Of a stretch of 64,000 nt of DNA, positions 1 through 8,623 are shown piece by piece. Origin of the DNA: an uncultured Alloprevotella sp. (GTDB lineage: Bacteria > Bacteroidota > Bacteroidia > Bacteroidales > Bacteroidaceae). The notes below the pieces were generated by a model. The model searched no databases. It was not told the origin of the DNA and saw only the letters and a program-made list of their open reading frames with translations. The stretch spans positions 62,001 through 126,000 of the forward strand of contig CALUOQ010000007.1 in NCBI GenBank assembly GCA_944322325.1. The letters are read 5' to 3'. The translations under genes and the position numbers were made by a program. The stretch's first letter is position 1. The number at the start of each line of letters is the position of its first letter.

Positions 1-335
1 TGCTGCAAATGGGAGTGACTTTCCTTCTCGTGACCATAGGCTGGATCATCTTCCGGGCGACGGACATTCATCAGGCGCTCCATTATATTGCGCGACTGGC
101 AGACTTGTCCGCTTACGCGTTCCCCAACCTCGACGGTATGACTTTACTTGTTGTAGCTGAGTCTTCGTTAGCTATTTTCGTGATGCTGCTTCTCGAATGG
201 AAAAGCCGTATGAAGCCTCATCCCCTCTGCTGGTCTGCCAAGCTCCCCGTACGTTGGTGTGGCTACTTGCTTTTTTCTGTTTGGAGTTTCCTTTCCTATA
301 CTACCGGACAGGCTTTCATATATTTCCAGTTCTAA
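1..335 (+). CDS. MBOAT-family O-acyltransferase, C-terminal fragment
   Basis: Truncated by the window edge; reading is open from base 3 and the first visible ATG (base 9) is internal. The visible residues begin with a hydrophobic stretch containing GWIIFRATD, the conserved C-terminal region of AlgI/DltB-type membrane-bound O-acyltransferases, followed by two more hydrophobic helices. Such enzymes move acyl groups across the inner membrane to a glycan or cell-wall acceptor. The next gene encodes an SGNH-like partner of the kind that finishes this transfer, which supports the call. The acceptor cannot be told from this fragment. Confidence 0.7.
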   Translation, partial: LQMGVTFLLVTIGWIIFRATDIHQALHYIARLADLSAYAFPNLDGMTLLVVAESSLAIFVMLLLEWKSRMKPHPLCWSAKLPVRWCGYLLFSVWSFLSYTTGQAFIYFQF

Positions 336-448
336 CCCCGCCGCGAGGAGTCCCCTGTGCCTTATTGTTGAAATAGTAATTGATTCCGCAGCCTTCACCA
401 CAGTTGTCACGAAATCCCGTTTCCTAAAAAACAAATAGCCCAGCACTG

Positions 449-1396
449 ATGAAACGTTTCCTCATACGAACCATAGCCTTTACCTGTCTATTTGTCGGCG
501 TGCTTTTTATCTTGAATCTCATCCTGCCCTATAATCCGGACGGTTATATGCGTGAGTATTTCGTCAAGACGGCGCGCCTGGATAGCACTGACAGAAACAA
601 AGTTGTCATTCTTGGCGGCAGTAATGTGGCTTTTGGATATGACAGCAAGCTATTGACCGATTCTCTGAACCGGCCCGTAATTAATGCGGGACTTCATGCA
701 GGTCTCGGACTAAAGTTCATTGTAGATGATGCGAGCCGTTACTTAAAACGAGGAGATATTCTCGTTCTTTCTCCCGAGTATGAGCATTTCTTTGCCGCTA
801 CGGCATACGGCGGGCATCCCTTGGCTGATATTTTTTATCTTAGCGACGGACGCGTTGCCTCCTTACTTGACATGAAACAATGGAGCACCGTACTTGAAAA
901 TACGCCGTTTTACCTTAAAGAAAAAGTCCGGTACACGGCCACAGCCTGGGCGTTAAAGAGGGCCAACCATACTCAGCTTTCGCGTATGTCTGCATTCAAT
1001 GAATACGGAGACATGGTCGCACATTGGCCGGACAGCTTGTCTCATTACACAGCGCCGGCCGAGACATCTTCAACACCGCAGGAGCTTAATGCGGATTACT
1101 TGCTCCATTTTGTTCAGCAGGTGAAAGAGGTAAAAAAGCGCGGCGTAGACGTTGTTCTATACCCGCCCTCGGTGGCTGTCAGTTATCTGCACTCACATGC
1201 CGCCGACATTCAATCCGTCGATTCTGCCTTTACAACTTTAGACATACCTTTTGTTTGCCGTCCTGGTGAGTGTAGTTTTCCCGACAGCTTACTTTATAAT
1301 ACACATTACCATTTGGGGCATCGCGGCGCGCAGATGCACACGTTACATCTGCTGCATCTGTTGCGCGACAAGGGCTTGGCAGATTCAGGAAACTAA
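449..1396 (+). CDS. Membrane-anchored SGNH/DltD-like acyl-transfer partner
   Basis: 315 residues. Residues 7-27 form one N-terminal membrane anchor, so the rest is probably periplasmic. GGSN at 56-59 looks like SGNH block I (candidate nucleophile Ser58), and the C-terminal N-T-H-Y-H at 284-288 is a candidate for the catalytic His block. It follows an MBOAT gene by about 110 bp on the same strand, the usual pairing for O-acetylation of exported polysaccharides or D-alanylation. The two form a likely operon. The stop codon abuts the end of the convergent mlaF-like gene. The exact acceptor is unknown. Confidence 0.6.
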   Translation: MKRFLIRTIAFTCLFVGVLFILNLILPYNPDGYMREYFVKTARLDSTDRNKVVILGGSNVAFGYDSKLLTDSLNRPVINAGLHAGLGLKFIVDDASRYLKRGDILVLSPEYEHFFAATAYGGHPLADIFYLSDGRVASLLDMKQWSTVLENTPFYLKEKVRYTATAWALKRANHTQLSRMSAFNEYGDMVAHWPDSLSHYTAPAETSSTPQELNADYLLHFVQQVKEVKKRGVDVVLYPPSVAVSYLHSHAADIQSVDSAFTTLDIPFVCRPGECSFPDSLLYNTHYHLGHRGAQMHTLHLLHLLRDKGLADSGN

Positions 1397-2176
1397 CTAT
1401 CGCCGGGCGTCTCGCTGCTCCTCCATTTCCGCCTTCTTCACTTTGCGGAACAGGTCGGAGGCGAAGATGAAGTTATTGAGCTGCTCGTTTTGCGAACCCA
1501 TGATGTCGTCCTTGGAGCCCTGCCACTCGTTGCGGCCGTTACAGATAAAGAGGATGTGCTCGCCGATGCCCATCACGGAGTTCATGTCGTGCGTGTTGAT
1601 AACGGTAGTGGTGTTAAACTCTTTCGTGATGCCGTGAATCAGCTCATCAATGACGAGCGATGTTTTTGGGTCGAGGCCTGAATTGGGCTCGTCGCAAAAC
1701 AAATACTGCGGGTTCATCGAAATGGCGCGGGCTATGGCTACGCGTTTCTGCATACCTCCCGAGATTTCGCCGGGGTATTTGTCCTGTGCTTCGAGCAGGT
1801 TGACGCGGTCCAGGCAGAATTGCGCACGGCGCCGGCGCTCCTTGTAGGAGTCGAGAGAGAACATGTCGAGCGGGAACATGACGTTCTCGAGAACCGACAT
1901 GGAGTCAAAGAGAGCCGCGCTTTGGAAGATCATGCCCATTTCGCGGCGGAGCTTGGTCCGCTCGCGCTTGGACATATGCACAAAGTCGCGACCGTCGTAT
2001 AAGACTTCGCCTTGCGAGGGCTCCAATAAGCCCACGAGACACTTCATGAGCACCGTCTTTCCCGAACCGCTTTGCCCAATGATCAGGTTGGTCTTGCCGT
2101 TCTCGAAAACGGTGTTGATGTCTTCCAGAACGCTCTTGTCGGGAAAAGACTTGTACAGGTGTTTAAGCTCTATCAT
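1397..2176 (-). CDS. mlaF: MlaF-like phospholipid-transport ABC ATPase
   Basis: 259-residue ABC ATPase. Walker A is GQSGSGKT (34-41), the signature is SGGMQKR, and Walker B runs into DEPNSGLDP. The SGGMQKRVAIARAI and GLDP context matches the MlaF/Ttg2A/Mkl group that powers MCE-type lipid transport. Its start codon overlaps the stop of the upstream permease by one base (TAATG), so the two are translationally coupled. No MCE-domain (MlaD) gene lies downstream here, because the gene ends against a convergent neighbour; that subunit must be encoded elsewhere. The symbol is by family similarity. Confidence 0.85.
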   Translation of the reverse strand: MIELKHLYKSFPDKSVLEDINTVFENGKTNLIIGQSGSGKTVLMKCLVGLLEPSQGEVLYDGRDFVHMSKRERTKLRREMGMIFQSAALFDSMSVLENVMFPLDMFSLDSYKERRRRAQFCLDRVNLLEAQDKYPGEISGGMQKRVAIARAISMNPQYLFCDEPNSGLDPKTSLVIDELIHGITKEFNTTTVINTHDMNSVMGIGEHILFICNGRNEWQGSKDDIMGSQNEQLNNFIFASDLFRKVKKAEMEEQRDARR

Positions 2177-2922
2177 TACGAGAGGAGTTGCGTGAGGAAC
2201 AGGTCGGAAAACAATATCAGCATACTGCTGGCCACGACGGCGTTCGTGCTGGCCTTACCGACCTCAATGGAGCCGCCCTCGACGTTGTAGCCGTAAAAGG
2301 CCGATACGCTGGAGATGATGAAGGCAAAGAACAGCGATTTGATGATGCCCATCCACACGAACCACTGGGTGAACTCGTGCTGCATACCGGCCGTAAGGTC
2401 GGTGGCTGTTATAATGTGGCCGACGTAAGCCGTGGCGTAAGCACCCGCCACACCGCTGACGATACTGAAGATGACGAGCAGCGGTATCATTGTCACCAGT
2501 CCGACAATCTTCGGCAGGATGAGGAAATTGGCCGAGTTGACCCCCATGATCTCGAGGGCGTCTATCTGCTGCGTGACGCGCATGGTACCCAGCTCCGTAG
2601 CAATGTTCGACCCCACTTTACCTGAGAGGATCAGACACATGATAGAGGATGAAAACTCGAGCAGCATGATTTCGCGCGTCGTATAACCGGAAACCCAATG
2701 GGGCATCCACGGGCTTTGGATGTTCAGCTTGATTTGAATACAGATGACAGCGCCGATGAAAAAGGAGATAAGGAGCACGATGCCGATGGAGTCGACACCC
2801 AACTGCGACATCTCCTTTACGTATTGCCGGAGAAACATCCGGAAACGTTCGGGCCTTGTGAACGTGCGCCCCATCAACTGCAGGTAGCGGCCAAAGGAAG
2901 TCAGACAACTGTGGATAAGCAT
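2176..2922 (-). CDS. mlaE: MlaE-like ABC transporter permease
   Basis: 248 residues with an N-terminal amphipathic region and several hydrophobic helices. The stretch [18 protein letters not shown] is the hallmark of the MlaE permease family, inner-membrane partner of MlaF in maintaining outer-membrane lipid asymmetry. The start was chosen because a TAnnTTTG -7 element lies just upstream at 2945-2952. It is the first gene of a two-gene operon with mlaF and is divergent from lptB, so two envelope-lipid transport systems share one intergenic region. Confidence 0.88.
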   Translation of the reverse strand: MLIHSCLTSFGRYLQLMGRTFTRPERFRMFLRQYVKEMSQLGVDSIGIVLLISFFIGAVICIQIKLNIQSPWMPHWVSGYTTREIMLLEFSSSIMCLILSGKVGSNIATELGTMRVTQQIDALEIMGVNSANFLILPKIVGLVTMIPLLVIFSIVSGVAGAYATAYVGHIITATDLTAGMQHEFTQWFVWMGIIKSLFFAFIISSVSAFYGYNVEGGSIEVGKASTNAVVASSMLILFSDLFLTQLLS

Positions 2923-2944
2923 TGCTTTGTCTTGTGATTTGCTG

Positions 2945-2952
2945 CAAAATTA
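2945..2952 (-). promoter_or_regulatory. -7 promoter element of the mlaEF-like operon
   Basis: TAATTTTG on the minus strand matches the Bacteroidetes consensus TAnnTTTG and sits 22 bases ahead of the mlaE-like start. Confidence 0.6.
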
Positions 2953-3027
2953 CGGATTTAATTCCCAAAAAACTCTGTCAAGCAAAAGAGTTTTGGGGCG
3001 AAGCGCCCGAAATCGGGATGATTTACT

Positions 3028-3035
3028 TACTTTTG
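3028..3035 (+). promoter_or_regulatory. -7 promoter element of lptB
   Basis: TACTTTTG matches TAnnTTTG, 23 bases before the chosen lptB ATG. This supports the ATG at 3059 over the upstream in-frame ATG at 2927, which precedes the promoter. Confidence 0.6.
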
Positions 3036-3058
3036 CACGCCATCACTACTCAAAAATC

Positions 3059-3868
3059 ATGGAACAGGAGAACATTCAGGCCCAATCGCCCTCCACGCGC
3101 ATGGTGCTGCGCACGGAAGGTCTCGTCAAGAAGTACGGAAAGCGCACCGTCGTCAACGACGTCTCGTTCGACGTCAAGCAGGGCGAAATCGTCGGCCTGC
3201 TCGGTCCGAACGGAGCAGGCAAAACGACGTCGTTCTACATGACGACAGGTCTCGTAGTGCCCAACAGAGGCCGCATCTTTCTTGACGAAAAGGACATTAC
3301 GGACGCTCCTGTCTACAAGCGGGCAAAACAGGGCATCGGCTACCTGGCGCAGGAAGCCTCGGTGTTCCGCAAGATGAGCGTCGAGGACAACATCGCCTCC
3401 GTGCTCGAAATGACGGGCCGTCCCCGCGAGTATCAGAAAGAGAAGCTCGAAAGCCTGATTGCCGAGTTCCGTTTGCAAAAAGTAAGGAAGAACAAGGGCG
3501 ATCAACTGTCGGGCGGCGAGCGCCGGCGTACGGAGATAGCGCGCTGCCTGGCTATCGATCCCAAGTTTATCATGCTCGACGAACCCTTTGCCGGCGTCGA
3601 CCCTATTGCGGTCGAGGACATCCAATATATTGTCTGGAAACTAAAGGACCGCAACATCGGCATTCTCATCACGGACCACAACGTCGAGGAGACGCTCTGC
3701 ATCACTGATCGCGCCTACCTCCTTTTCGAAGGACGCATCCTCTTCCAGGGGACGCCCGAAGAACTTGCCGCCAATCAGGTGGTGCGCGACAAGTATCTCA
3801 CCAACAGTTTCAAGTTGCGTAAAAAGGACTTCCAGCTGCTCGACCAGCAGAAAAAAGAGCAGGACTGA
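3059..3868 (+). CDS. lptB: LPS export ABC transporter ATPase LptB
   Basis: 269 residues from the chosen ATG. Walker A is GPNGAGKT (49-56), the signature is [15 protein letters not shown], Walker B is [13 protein letters not shown], and the switch region is [11 protein letters not shown]. These LptB-specific surroundings make the call firm. It powers LptFG to pull lipopolysaccharide from the inner membrane toward the outer membrane. The reading frame is open 132 bp further upstream, but that stretch contains the promoter. It ends four bases from the end of a convergent glycosyltransferase gene, with no obvious terminator between. Confidence 0.93.
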   Translation: MEQENIQAQSPSTRMVLRTEGLVKKYGKRTVVNDVSFDVKQGEIVGLLGPNGAGKTTSFYMTTGLVVPNRGRIFLDEKDITDAPVYKRAKQGIGYLAQEASVFRKMSVEDNIASVLEMTGRPREYQKEKLESLIAEFRLQKVRKNKGDQLSGGERRRTEIARCLAIDPKFIMLDEPFAGVDPIAVEDIQYIVWKLKDRNIGILITDHNVEETLCITDRAYLLFEGRILFQGTPEELAANQVVRDKYLTNSFKLRKKDFQLLDQQKKEQD

Positions 3869-3872
3869 GCCG

Positions 3873-5084
3873 TCACCAACGTCGGCGGAAGTCCTTGCGG
3901 TGACGCCAGCGACACCATTTTATGTAAGCCCGGCGCAAGGGAGCCGTCACGTCGTAGACCGCGATTTGCGGACCGAAGTCGCGCTCACCGACCGCGCGGG
4001 TACTTTTTCTTAAAACAAAGGTCTCGCTTACGGGCATTAAGCCTAACAATATCAGCCAGGCACCGTCCATCCATATTTCCTGCACATTGTACGCGGCAAA
4101 GGGCCACAGCGAGAGCAGTCTCGCGGCTAAGGCGCACCACAGGGCGACGTAGTGGCCGTAGGCGCACCACGAAACCAATGCCCTTCCCATGCGCAACCGC
4201 TTACCGCGGCGACTGAGGTGTCGCAGGGCTTCGGCTTGCGACATTTCCACCGTTTTCAGCTGCTGCCGCGTTGGCACCGCCTGTAGCACCGTCGTGTCCG
4301 CACTGCATATTACGGCTGTATTCCCTTTCTCTGCCAGCCGGTCTACGAGCAGACTGTCCTCGCCGCACGTATAGGTCAGCTGCGAGGTGTAGCCTTGCAT
4401 CGCCATGAAACGGCTTTTGCGGACAGCCATGTTACAACCGTCGCCTCCCACGGCCCGTCCGCTTAAGGCGGCACTGAAGTTAAAGAAGTTGCGCCGCAGG
4501 CGTCGGAAAATGGCTGCGCGGACACGCCAGCTCCCGTCGTCCACGTAGTTGGCGTAACCGATGGCCAAATCCTTGTCGCTCGTCAGTTTGTGCGAGAATC
4601 CCATGAGCCACTCGTCGCTGGCCGGCCGGCAGTCGGCGCGCGTCAGGAACACCCAGTCGTGTTTAGCCGCCTTAATGCCCAGCGTAACAGCCAGTTTTTC
4701 GTAACTGATGAAACGGGTGGTCGAAGGGATGAACGTATGGCGCAGTCGGGTGTACTTTGCTTCCAGTCGCTTCATCACGTCGCTCGTGTCGTCCTCGGCA
4801 ATGTCGTACACGACGATGACCTCGAAGAACGGATATTGTTGTTCCAGGATGGCCGGCAGGTTTGCCTCGAGCGTTGCGGCCTGGTCGCGGGTGAGTACCA
4901 CTACGCTGATGGCCGGTGCCCGGTCGGGCACGCCGTCCTCTGTCTGTGTATATTTTTTCCAAGCCCGGCGTAATGTGGAGTATTCACGCAGTCGGGCCCA
5001 AAGCAGGGGCAGTGCACACTGGGCACTGACGCCCAGCAAAATTCCGTATAAAGCTGAAAAGTCCAAAGGGATTCCCATTTTCAC
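3873..5084 (-). CDS. Membrane-bound family 2 glycosyltransferase
   Basis: 403 residues. A hydrophobic N-terminal segment precedes a GT-A domain that starts at ISVVVLTRDQAATLEANL, with FEVIVVYD and a later acidic motif (RADCRP) expected to bind the nucleotide sugar and metal. Two or three hydrophobic segments follow near the C terminus. The layout fits a processive or glycan-assembly GT2 acting at the inner membrane; donor and acceptor cannot be predicted. Its start overlaps the end of the upstream methyltransferase gene by four bases (5081-5084), so the two are probably coupled. Confidence 0.75.
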   Translation of the reverse strand: MKMGIPLDFSALYGILLGVSAQCALPLLWARLREYSTLRRAWKKYTQTEDGVPDRAPAISVVVLTRDQAATLEANLPAILEQQYPFFEVIVVYDIAEDDTSDVMKRLEAKYTRLRHTFIPSTTRFISYEKLAVTLGIKAAKHDWVFLTRADCRPASDEWLMGFSHKLTSDKDLAIGYANYVDDGSWRVRAAIFRRLRRNFFNFSAALSGRAVGGDGCNMAVRKSRFMAMQGYTSQLTYTCGEDSLLVDRLAEKGNTAVICSADTTVLQAVPTRQQLKTVEMSQAEALRHLSRRGKRLRMGRALVSWCAYGHYVALWCALAARLLSLWPFAAYNVQEIWMDGAWLILLGLMPVSETFVLRKSTRAVGERDFGPQIAVYDVTAPLRRAYIKWCRWRHRKDFRRRW

Positions 5085-5848
5085 CTTTTGTTAGCACGTC
5101 GGCGAAACTCGGCGCAGGCCACGGCTGTGGCAATCGCCACATTGAGACTCTCGCTTGTCGGAACGCCAGACGGGTAGTTGGGGATGTAGAGCCGCTGGCG
5201 GACACAGGCTTCGACCTCGGGCGAGATGCCGTTACCCTCGTTGCCCATGACCAGCAGACCGCGCTGTTCAAGCGGTGTGGCGTACAGGTCGTCGCCGTCG
5301 AGGAAAGTGCCGTAAACCGGGACGTCAGCGTCCAGCCGCCGCATCAGGTCGGGCAGCGACCCGTAGTGCAGCCGTACGCGGGCCAAGGCGCCCATCGTGG
5401 CCTGTACGACCTTGGGGGCGAACACGTCCGACGTCGACGGAGAACAGAAAATGTGGCGAATACCGAACCAGTCGGCCAGCCGCACGATGGTGCCCAGGTT
5501 GCCGGGGTCCTGCACGGTGTCCAGCGCGAGACAGAGTTCCCGCCCGGGCAGTGCGGCCAAGTCCGTCGCGTCCATCGCGGGCTGGCGGAACACGGCTATT
5601 ACCTCACGCGGCGTTTTCAGGAAGCTGGCGCGTTCGAGTTCGGCGCCGGTCAGCATGGCCGTCTCGCCGACGGAAAACGTGGTGACATCAAGGGTACAGT
5701 CGGCCGTGCGGCCCAGGAAAACGCAGTCGAAATAAGGCAGCAGGTCGCCTACGACTTTCGGCCCTTCGGCTACGAAGCAGCCGCTCTCGTCGCGGTATTT
5801 TTTCTGTGCCAGTGAGCGAATCCATTTCAGCTGTCGGTGGCTGAGCAT
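5081..5848 (-). CDS. TrmH/SpoU-family 2'-O-ribose RNA methyltransferase
   Basis: 255 residues from the chosen start (MLSHRQLKWIRSLAQKKYR). The N-terminal part resembles the substrate-binding domain, and the SPOUT domain carries all three motifs: DTVQDPGNLGTIVR, LLVMGNEGNGIS and IPNYPSGVPTSESLNVA. The family methylates 2'-OH groups of 23S rRNA or tRNA with S-adenosylmethionine through a trefoil knot. Longer starts (to 5935) would run across the -7 element at 5875-5882 and into the divergent tamL promoter, so they are unlikely. The rRNA or tRNA target site is not predictable. Confidence 0.85.
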   Translation of the reverse strand: MLSHRQLKWIRSLAQKKYRDESGCFVAEGPKVVGDLLPYFDCVFLGRTADCTLDVTTFSVGETAMLTGAELERASFLKTPREVIAVFRQPAMDATDLAALPGRELCLALDTVQDPGNLGTIVRLADWFGIRHIFCSPSTSDVFAPKVVQATMGALARVRLHYGSLPDLMRRLDADVPVYGTFLDGDDLYATPLEQRGLLVMGNEGNGISPEVEACVRQRLYIPNYPSGVPTSESLNVAIATAVACAEFRRRANKR

Positions 5849-5874
5849 TTTCTCTCCGTTGATTGAAATTTGGG

Positions 5875-5882
5875 CAAAGCTA
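5875..5882 (-). promoter_or_regulatory. -7 promoter element of the RNA methyltransferase gene
   Basis: TAGCTTTG on the minus strand, 26 bases before the chosen start. It helps reject the longer upstream starts. Confidence 0.5.
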
Positions 5883-5907
5883 CAAAGTTTTTTCCTCATT
5901 TTAGTCT

Positions 5908-5915
5908 TACCTTTG
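5908..5915 (+). promoter_or_regulatory. -7 promoter element of tamL
   Basis: TACCTTTG ends seven bases before the tamL ATG, so transcription should begin at or within a few bases of the start codon. Confidence 0.6.
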
Positions 5916-5922
5916 CGGCTAA

Positions 5923-8250
5923 ATGTACTTTCCATCGTTAAAATCGGCTCTTCCGGCGCTGGCTTGGCTCACGTTGTTCGGCATGTTGACGCTCCTGAAC
6001 GGCTGCTCATCGGCCCGTTTCCTGGACGAGGATGAAACGGTGCTCAGCTCCGTGCACGTCACGAGCGACACCAAGGCGGTCAAGCCCTCGCAGTACCGTG
6101 CCCATGTCCGCCAAGAGCCCAACTCGCGTTGGTTTAACCTCGTCAAGGTGCCTCTCGGCATCTATTGCCTGTCGGGGACGGACACGACGAAGCGCATCAA
6201 CCGCTTCGTCCGCAAGCTCGGCGAGGCGCCGGTAGTCTATGACTCAGCCATGACCGCTTACGCCATGAACAGCCTGCGCGTGGCGCTGATGGACAAGGGC
6301 TATCTGCACGCGGCGGTCGACACCCTGCTGACGCGAAAGGGCCACAAGACGTCGCTGACCTACCATCTGCGCCCCGGGGCACTTTACTACGTGGACAGTG
6401 TGGGCTACACGTTCGATGCGCCCGAGATAGCGAATGCCGTGCGGCACCGGCAGGGGCGTTCGCTGTTATATAAAGGTATGCCTTTGGAGTCCGCCGTGCT
6501 CGAGGCGGAGCGTTCGCGCATCGTCCGGCAGTTGCAGGATGAAGGCTATTACTACGTGCACAAGGAGTTCATCACCTACACGGCCGACACCTGCGCCGGC
6601 GAGAAGGGCGTAGGCCTGACCCTGCACTTCGCCTGTCCGCCCGACGCCGACCCGGCGCGGGCCTACCGCACCTACCGCCTGCGCGAGGTCACCGTGCGCG
6701 ACGCGGTCAACGACACGGCCACGGCCCGCGAAGGCACCTACCGCGGCCTGCGCTTCCTGACCGACGACGGGCGCACCACCCTCTACCGGCGCGTGCTGCG
6801 TAACCATATCGCCATGCGGCCGGACAGCCTGTACCGCGAACGCGACGTACAGGACACGTACAGCAGCCTGAACAGCCTGCAAATTGTGAAGTACTCCACC
6901 CTGCGCACCACCGACGTCAGCACGCCCGACTCGGGCCTGCTCGACTGCGACGTTTATCTCGACTACAATCAGCCGCACACGCTCAGCGCGGAGCTTGAGG
7001 GTACCAACACGGCGGGCGACCTCGGCGCGGCTGTCGCACTGACCTATGCCAACCGCAATATCTTTCGCGGCGCCGAGGTTTTCTCCGTCAAGCTGCGCGG
7101 GGCCTACGAGGCCATCACCGGGCTCGAAGGCTACAGCGCCAGCAACTACCTGGAATACAGCGCCGAGGCCAGCCTGCTGTTTCCCTCCTTTATGCTGCCC
7201 GTCTCCGCCGCCTCGCGCATGGACGTCCGCGGAAGTTCGGAGTTCAGCCTCATGTACAATTCGCAGGACCGCCCCGAGTTCCACCGCCGCGTGCTTACCG
7301 GCGCATGGTACTACCAGTGGTTCCGCCACAGCGACCGCCGCTGGCGCCACCGACTCAACCTGTTGAGCCTGAACTACGTATTCATGCCTTGGATTTCCGA
7401 CACATTCCGCCGCGACTACCTGGACAGCAACGACCCGCACAACGCCATTCTGCGCTACAGCTACGAGAATCTCTTCATCATGAAGTGGGGCTACCAGCTC
7501 GTCTACAATTCGGCGCGGGCCGGCGCCGGGACCCGCTCCAACCTTTATCAGACGAACGCCTACCAGTTCCGCTTCAACATCGAAAGCGCGGGCAACCTGC
7601 TCTACGCCGCCTCGAAACTATTCCACGCCTCGCGAGGAAACGACGGACAGTACACCCTATTCAACATTGCCTACTCGCAGTACGTCAAGGCCGACTTCGA
7701 CTTTGCCAGGAGTGTCCTCATCAACGACCGCAACTCCGTAGCCTTTCACGTGGGGCTGGGCATCGCCATCCCCTACGGCAACTCGACCATCATCCCCTAC
7801 GAACAGCGCTACTTTTCGGGCGGTGCCAACAGCGTGCGCGGATGGAGTGTGCGCGAGCTGGGGCCCGGCAGTTTTGTCGGCAAGGACGGCAATGTGGACT
7901 TCATCAACCACACGGGCAACTTCAAGCTTGACCTGAACGTGGAGTATCGCACGCACCTCTTCTGGAAGTTCGACGGCGCCGTGTTCGTCGACGCGGGCAA
8001 CGTGTGGAACACCCGTAATTACGCCGGGCAGGAGGGTGGAAAATTCCGCTTCGACACGTTCTATAAGCAGATTGCCGTGGCCTACGGACTGGGTCTCCGC
8101 CTGAACTTCGACTACTTCATCCTGCGCTTCGACGGCGGCATGAAGGCCGTCAATCCTGTCTACACCACACGGCGGGAGCACTTCCCCATCGTCCATCCCC
8201 GATTCAGCCGCGACTTCACGTTCCACTTTGCCGTCGGACTGCCTTTCTGA
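5923..8250 (+). CDS. tamL: TamL-like lipidated Omp85 outer-membrane assembly protein
   Basis: 775 residues. The N terminus has a lipoprotein signal with lipobox LLNGC (Cys28), then POTRA-like periplasmic repeats and a C-terminal Omp85 barrel with the loop-6 motif GGANSVRGWSV. In Bacteroidetes a lipidated TamA-like protein (TamL) takes the TamA place and assists assembly of surface proteins with TamB. No tamB gene follows it here. The start is fixed by the signal peptide: a later Met would remove it. The -7 element is so close that the mRNA may be leaderless. Confidence 0.82.
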   Translation: MYFPSLKSALPALAWLTLFGMLTLLNGCSSARFLDEDETVLSSVHVTSDTKAVKPSQYRAHVRQEPNSRWFNLVKVPLGIYCLSGTDTTKRINRFVRKLGEAPVVYDSAMTAYAMNSLRVALMDKGYLHAAVDTLLTRKGHKTSLTYHLRPGALYYVDSVGYTFDAPEIANAVRHRQGRSLLYKGMPLESAVLEAERSRIVRQLQDEGYYYVHKEFITYTADTCAGEKGVGLTLHFACPPDADPARAYRTYRLREVTVRDAVNDTATAREGTYRGLRFLTDDGRTTLYRRVLRNHIAMRPDSLYRERDVQDTYSSLNSLQIVKYSTLRTTDVSTPDSGLLDCDVYLDYNQPHTLSAELEGTNTAGDLGAAVALTYANRNIFRGAEVFSVKLRGAYEAITGLEGYSASNYLEYSAEASLLFPSFMLPVSAASRMDVRGSSEFSLMYNSQDRPEFHRRVLTGAWYYQWFRHSDRRWRHRLNLLSLNYVFMPWISDTFRRDYLDSNDPHNAILRYSYENLFIMKWGYQLVYNSARAGAGTRSNLYQTNAYQFRFNIESAGNLLYAASKLFHASRGNDGQYTLFNIAYSQYVKADFDFARSVLINDRNSVAFHVGLGIAIPYGNSTIIPYEQRYFSGGANSVRGWSVRELGPGSFVGKDGNVDFINHTGNFKLDLNVEYRTHLFWKFDGAVFVDAGNVWNTRNYAGQEGGKFRFDTFYKQIAVAYGLGLRLNFDYFILRFDGGMKAVNPVYTTRREHFPIVHPRFSRDFTFHFAVGLPF

Positions 8251-8358
8251 TTCCGGCCAGACTGCTTCCCCACCCTATTGTCGGCGAGACGGGAGTCGGC
8301 CGAAGCTGGCTTCGCGGGCGAGACTGACGGCGTACTTTCATTGGGTTAAGCCCGTTTT

Positions 8359-8438
8359 ACAAGTGTAGTCCCAGAAAATCCTAAGACTACGATAGGATTT
8401 TCTGGGACTACGATAGGATTTTCTGTCGTAGTACTTGT
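8359..8438. repeat. 80-bp palindromic repeat, copy A
   Basis: Begins ACAAGTGTAGTCCC and ends GTCGTAGTACTTGT. Internal units (ACTACGATAGGATTTTCT) repeat at about 21 bp and one is inverted. Copies B (21312-21391) and C (62855-62934, opposite orientation) have the same length and ends. This copy lies in the gap between two envelope genes. Confidence 0.85.
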
Positions 8439-8546
8439 AAAACCGGTGTCCGGGCTGTCGGGCCCGCCCGCAGGCGGCCGTATGTGTGCGGCAGGAAGCG
8501 GGCGAAGCCGGGCGACGGGCAGGCCTCGTCCGTCGCAATAAAAATT

Positions 8547-8580
8547 CGCCCCCGCCGGCTTGGGAGGTCCGGCGGGGGCG
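8547..8580 (-). terminator. Terminator of the large outer membrane protein gene
   Basis: A perfect 12-bp stem, CGCCCCCGCCGG / CCGGCGGGGGCG, with a 10-base loop. On the minus strand a run of five Ts follows. With copy A of the 80-bp repeat, this fills most of the 8251-8623 gap. Confidence 0.75.
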
Positions 8581-8623
8581 ACGGGATTAAAAAAGGTTTC
8601 GGACGGTGCGTTGTCCGACGGGT

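Noticed and set aside
1251-1637. Rightward frame overlapping the SGNH gene end and mlaF
   Set aside because: Out-of-frame shadow across two convergent genes with no independent support.
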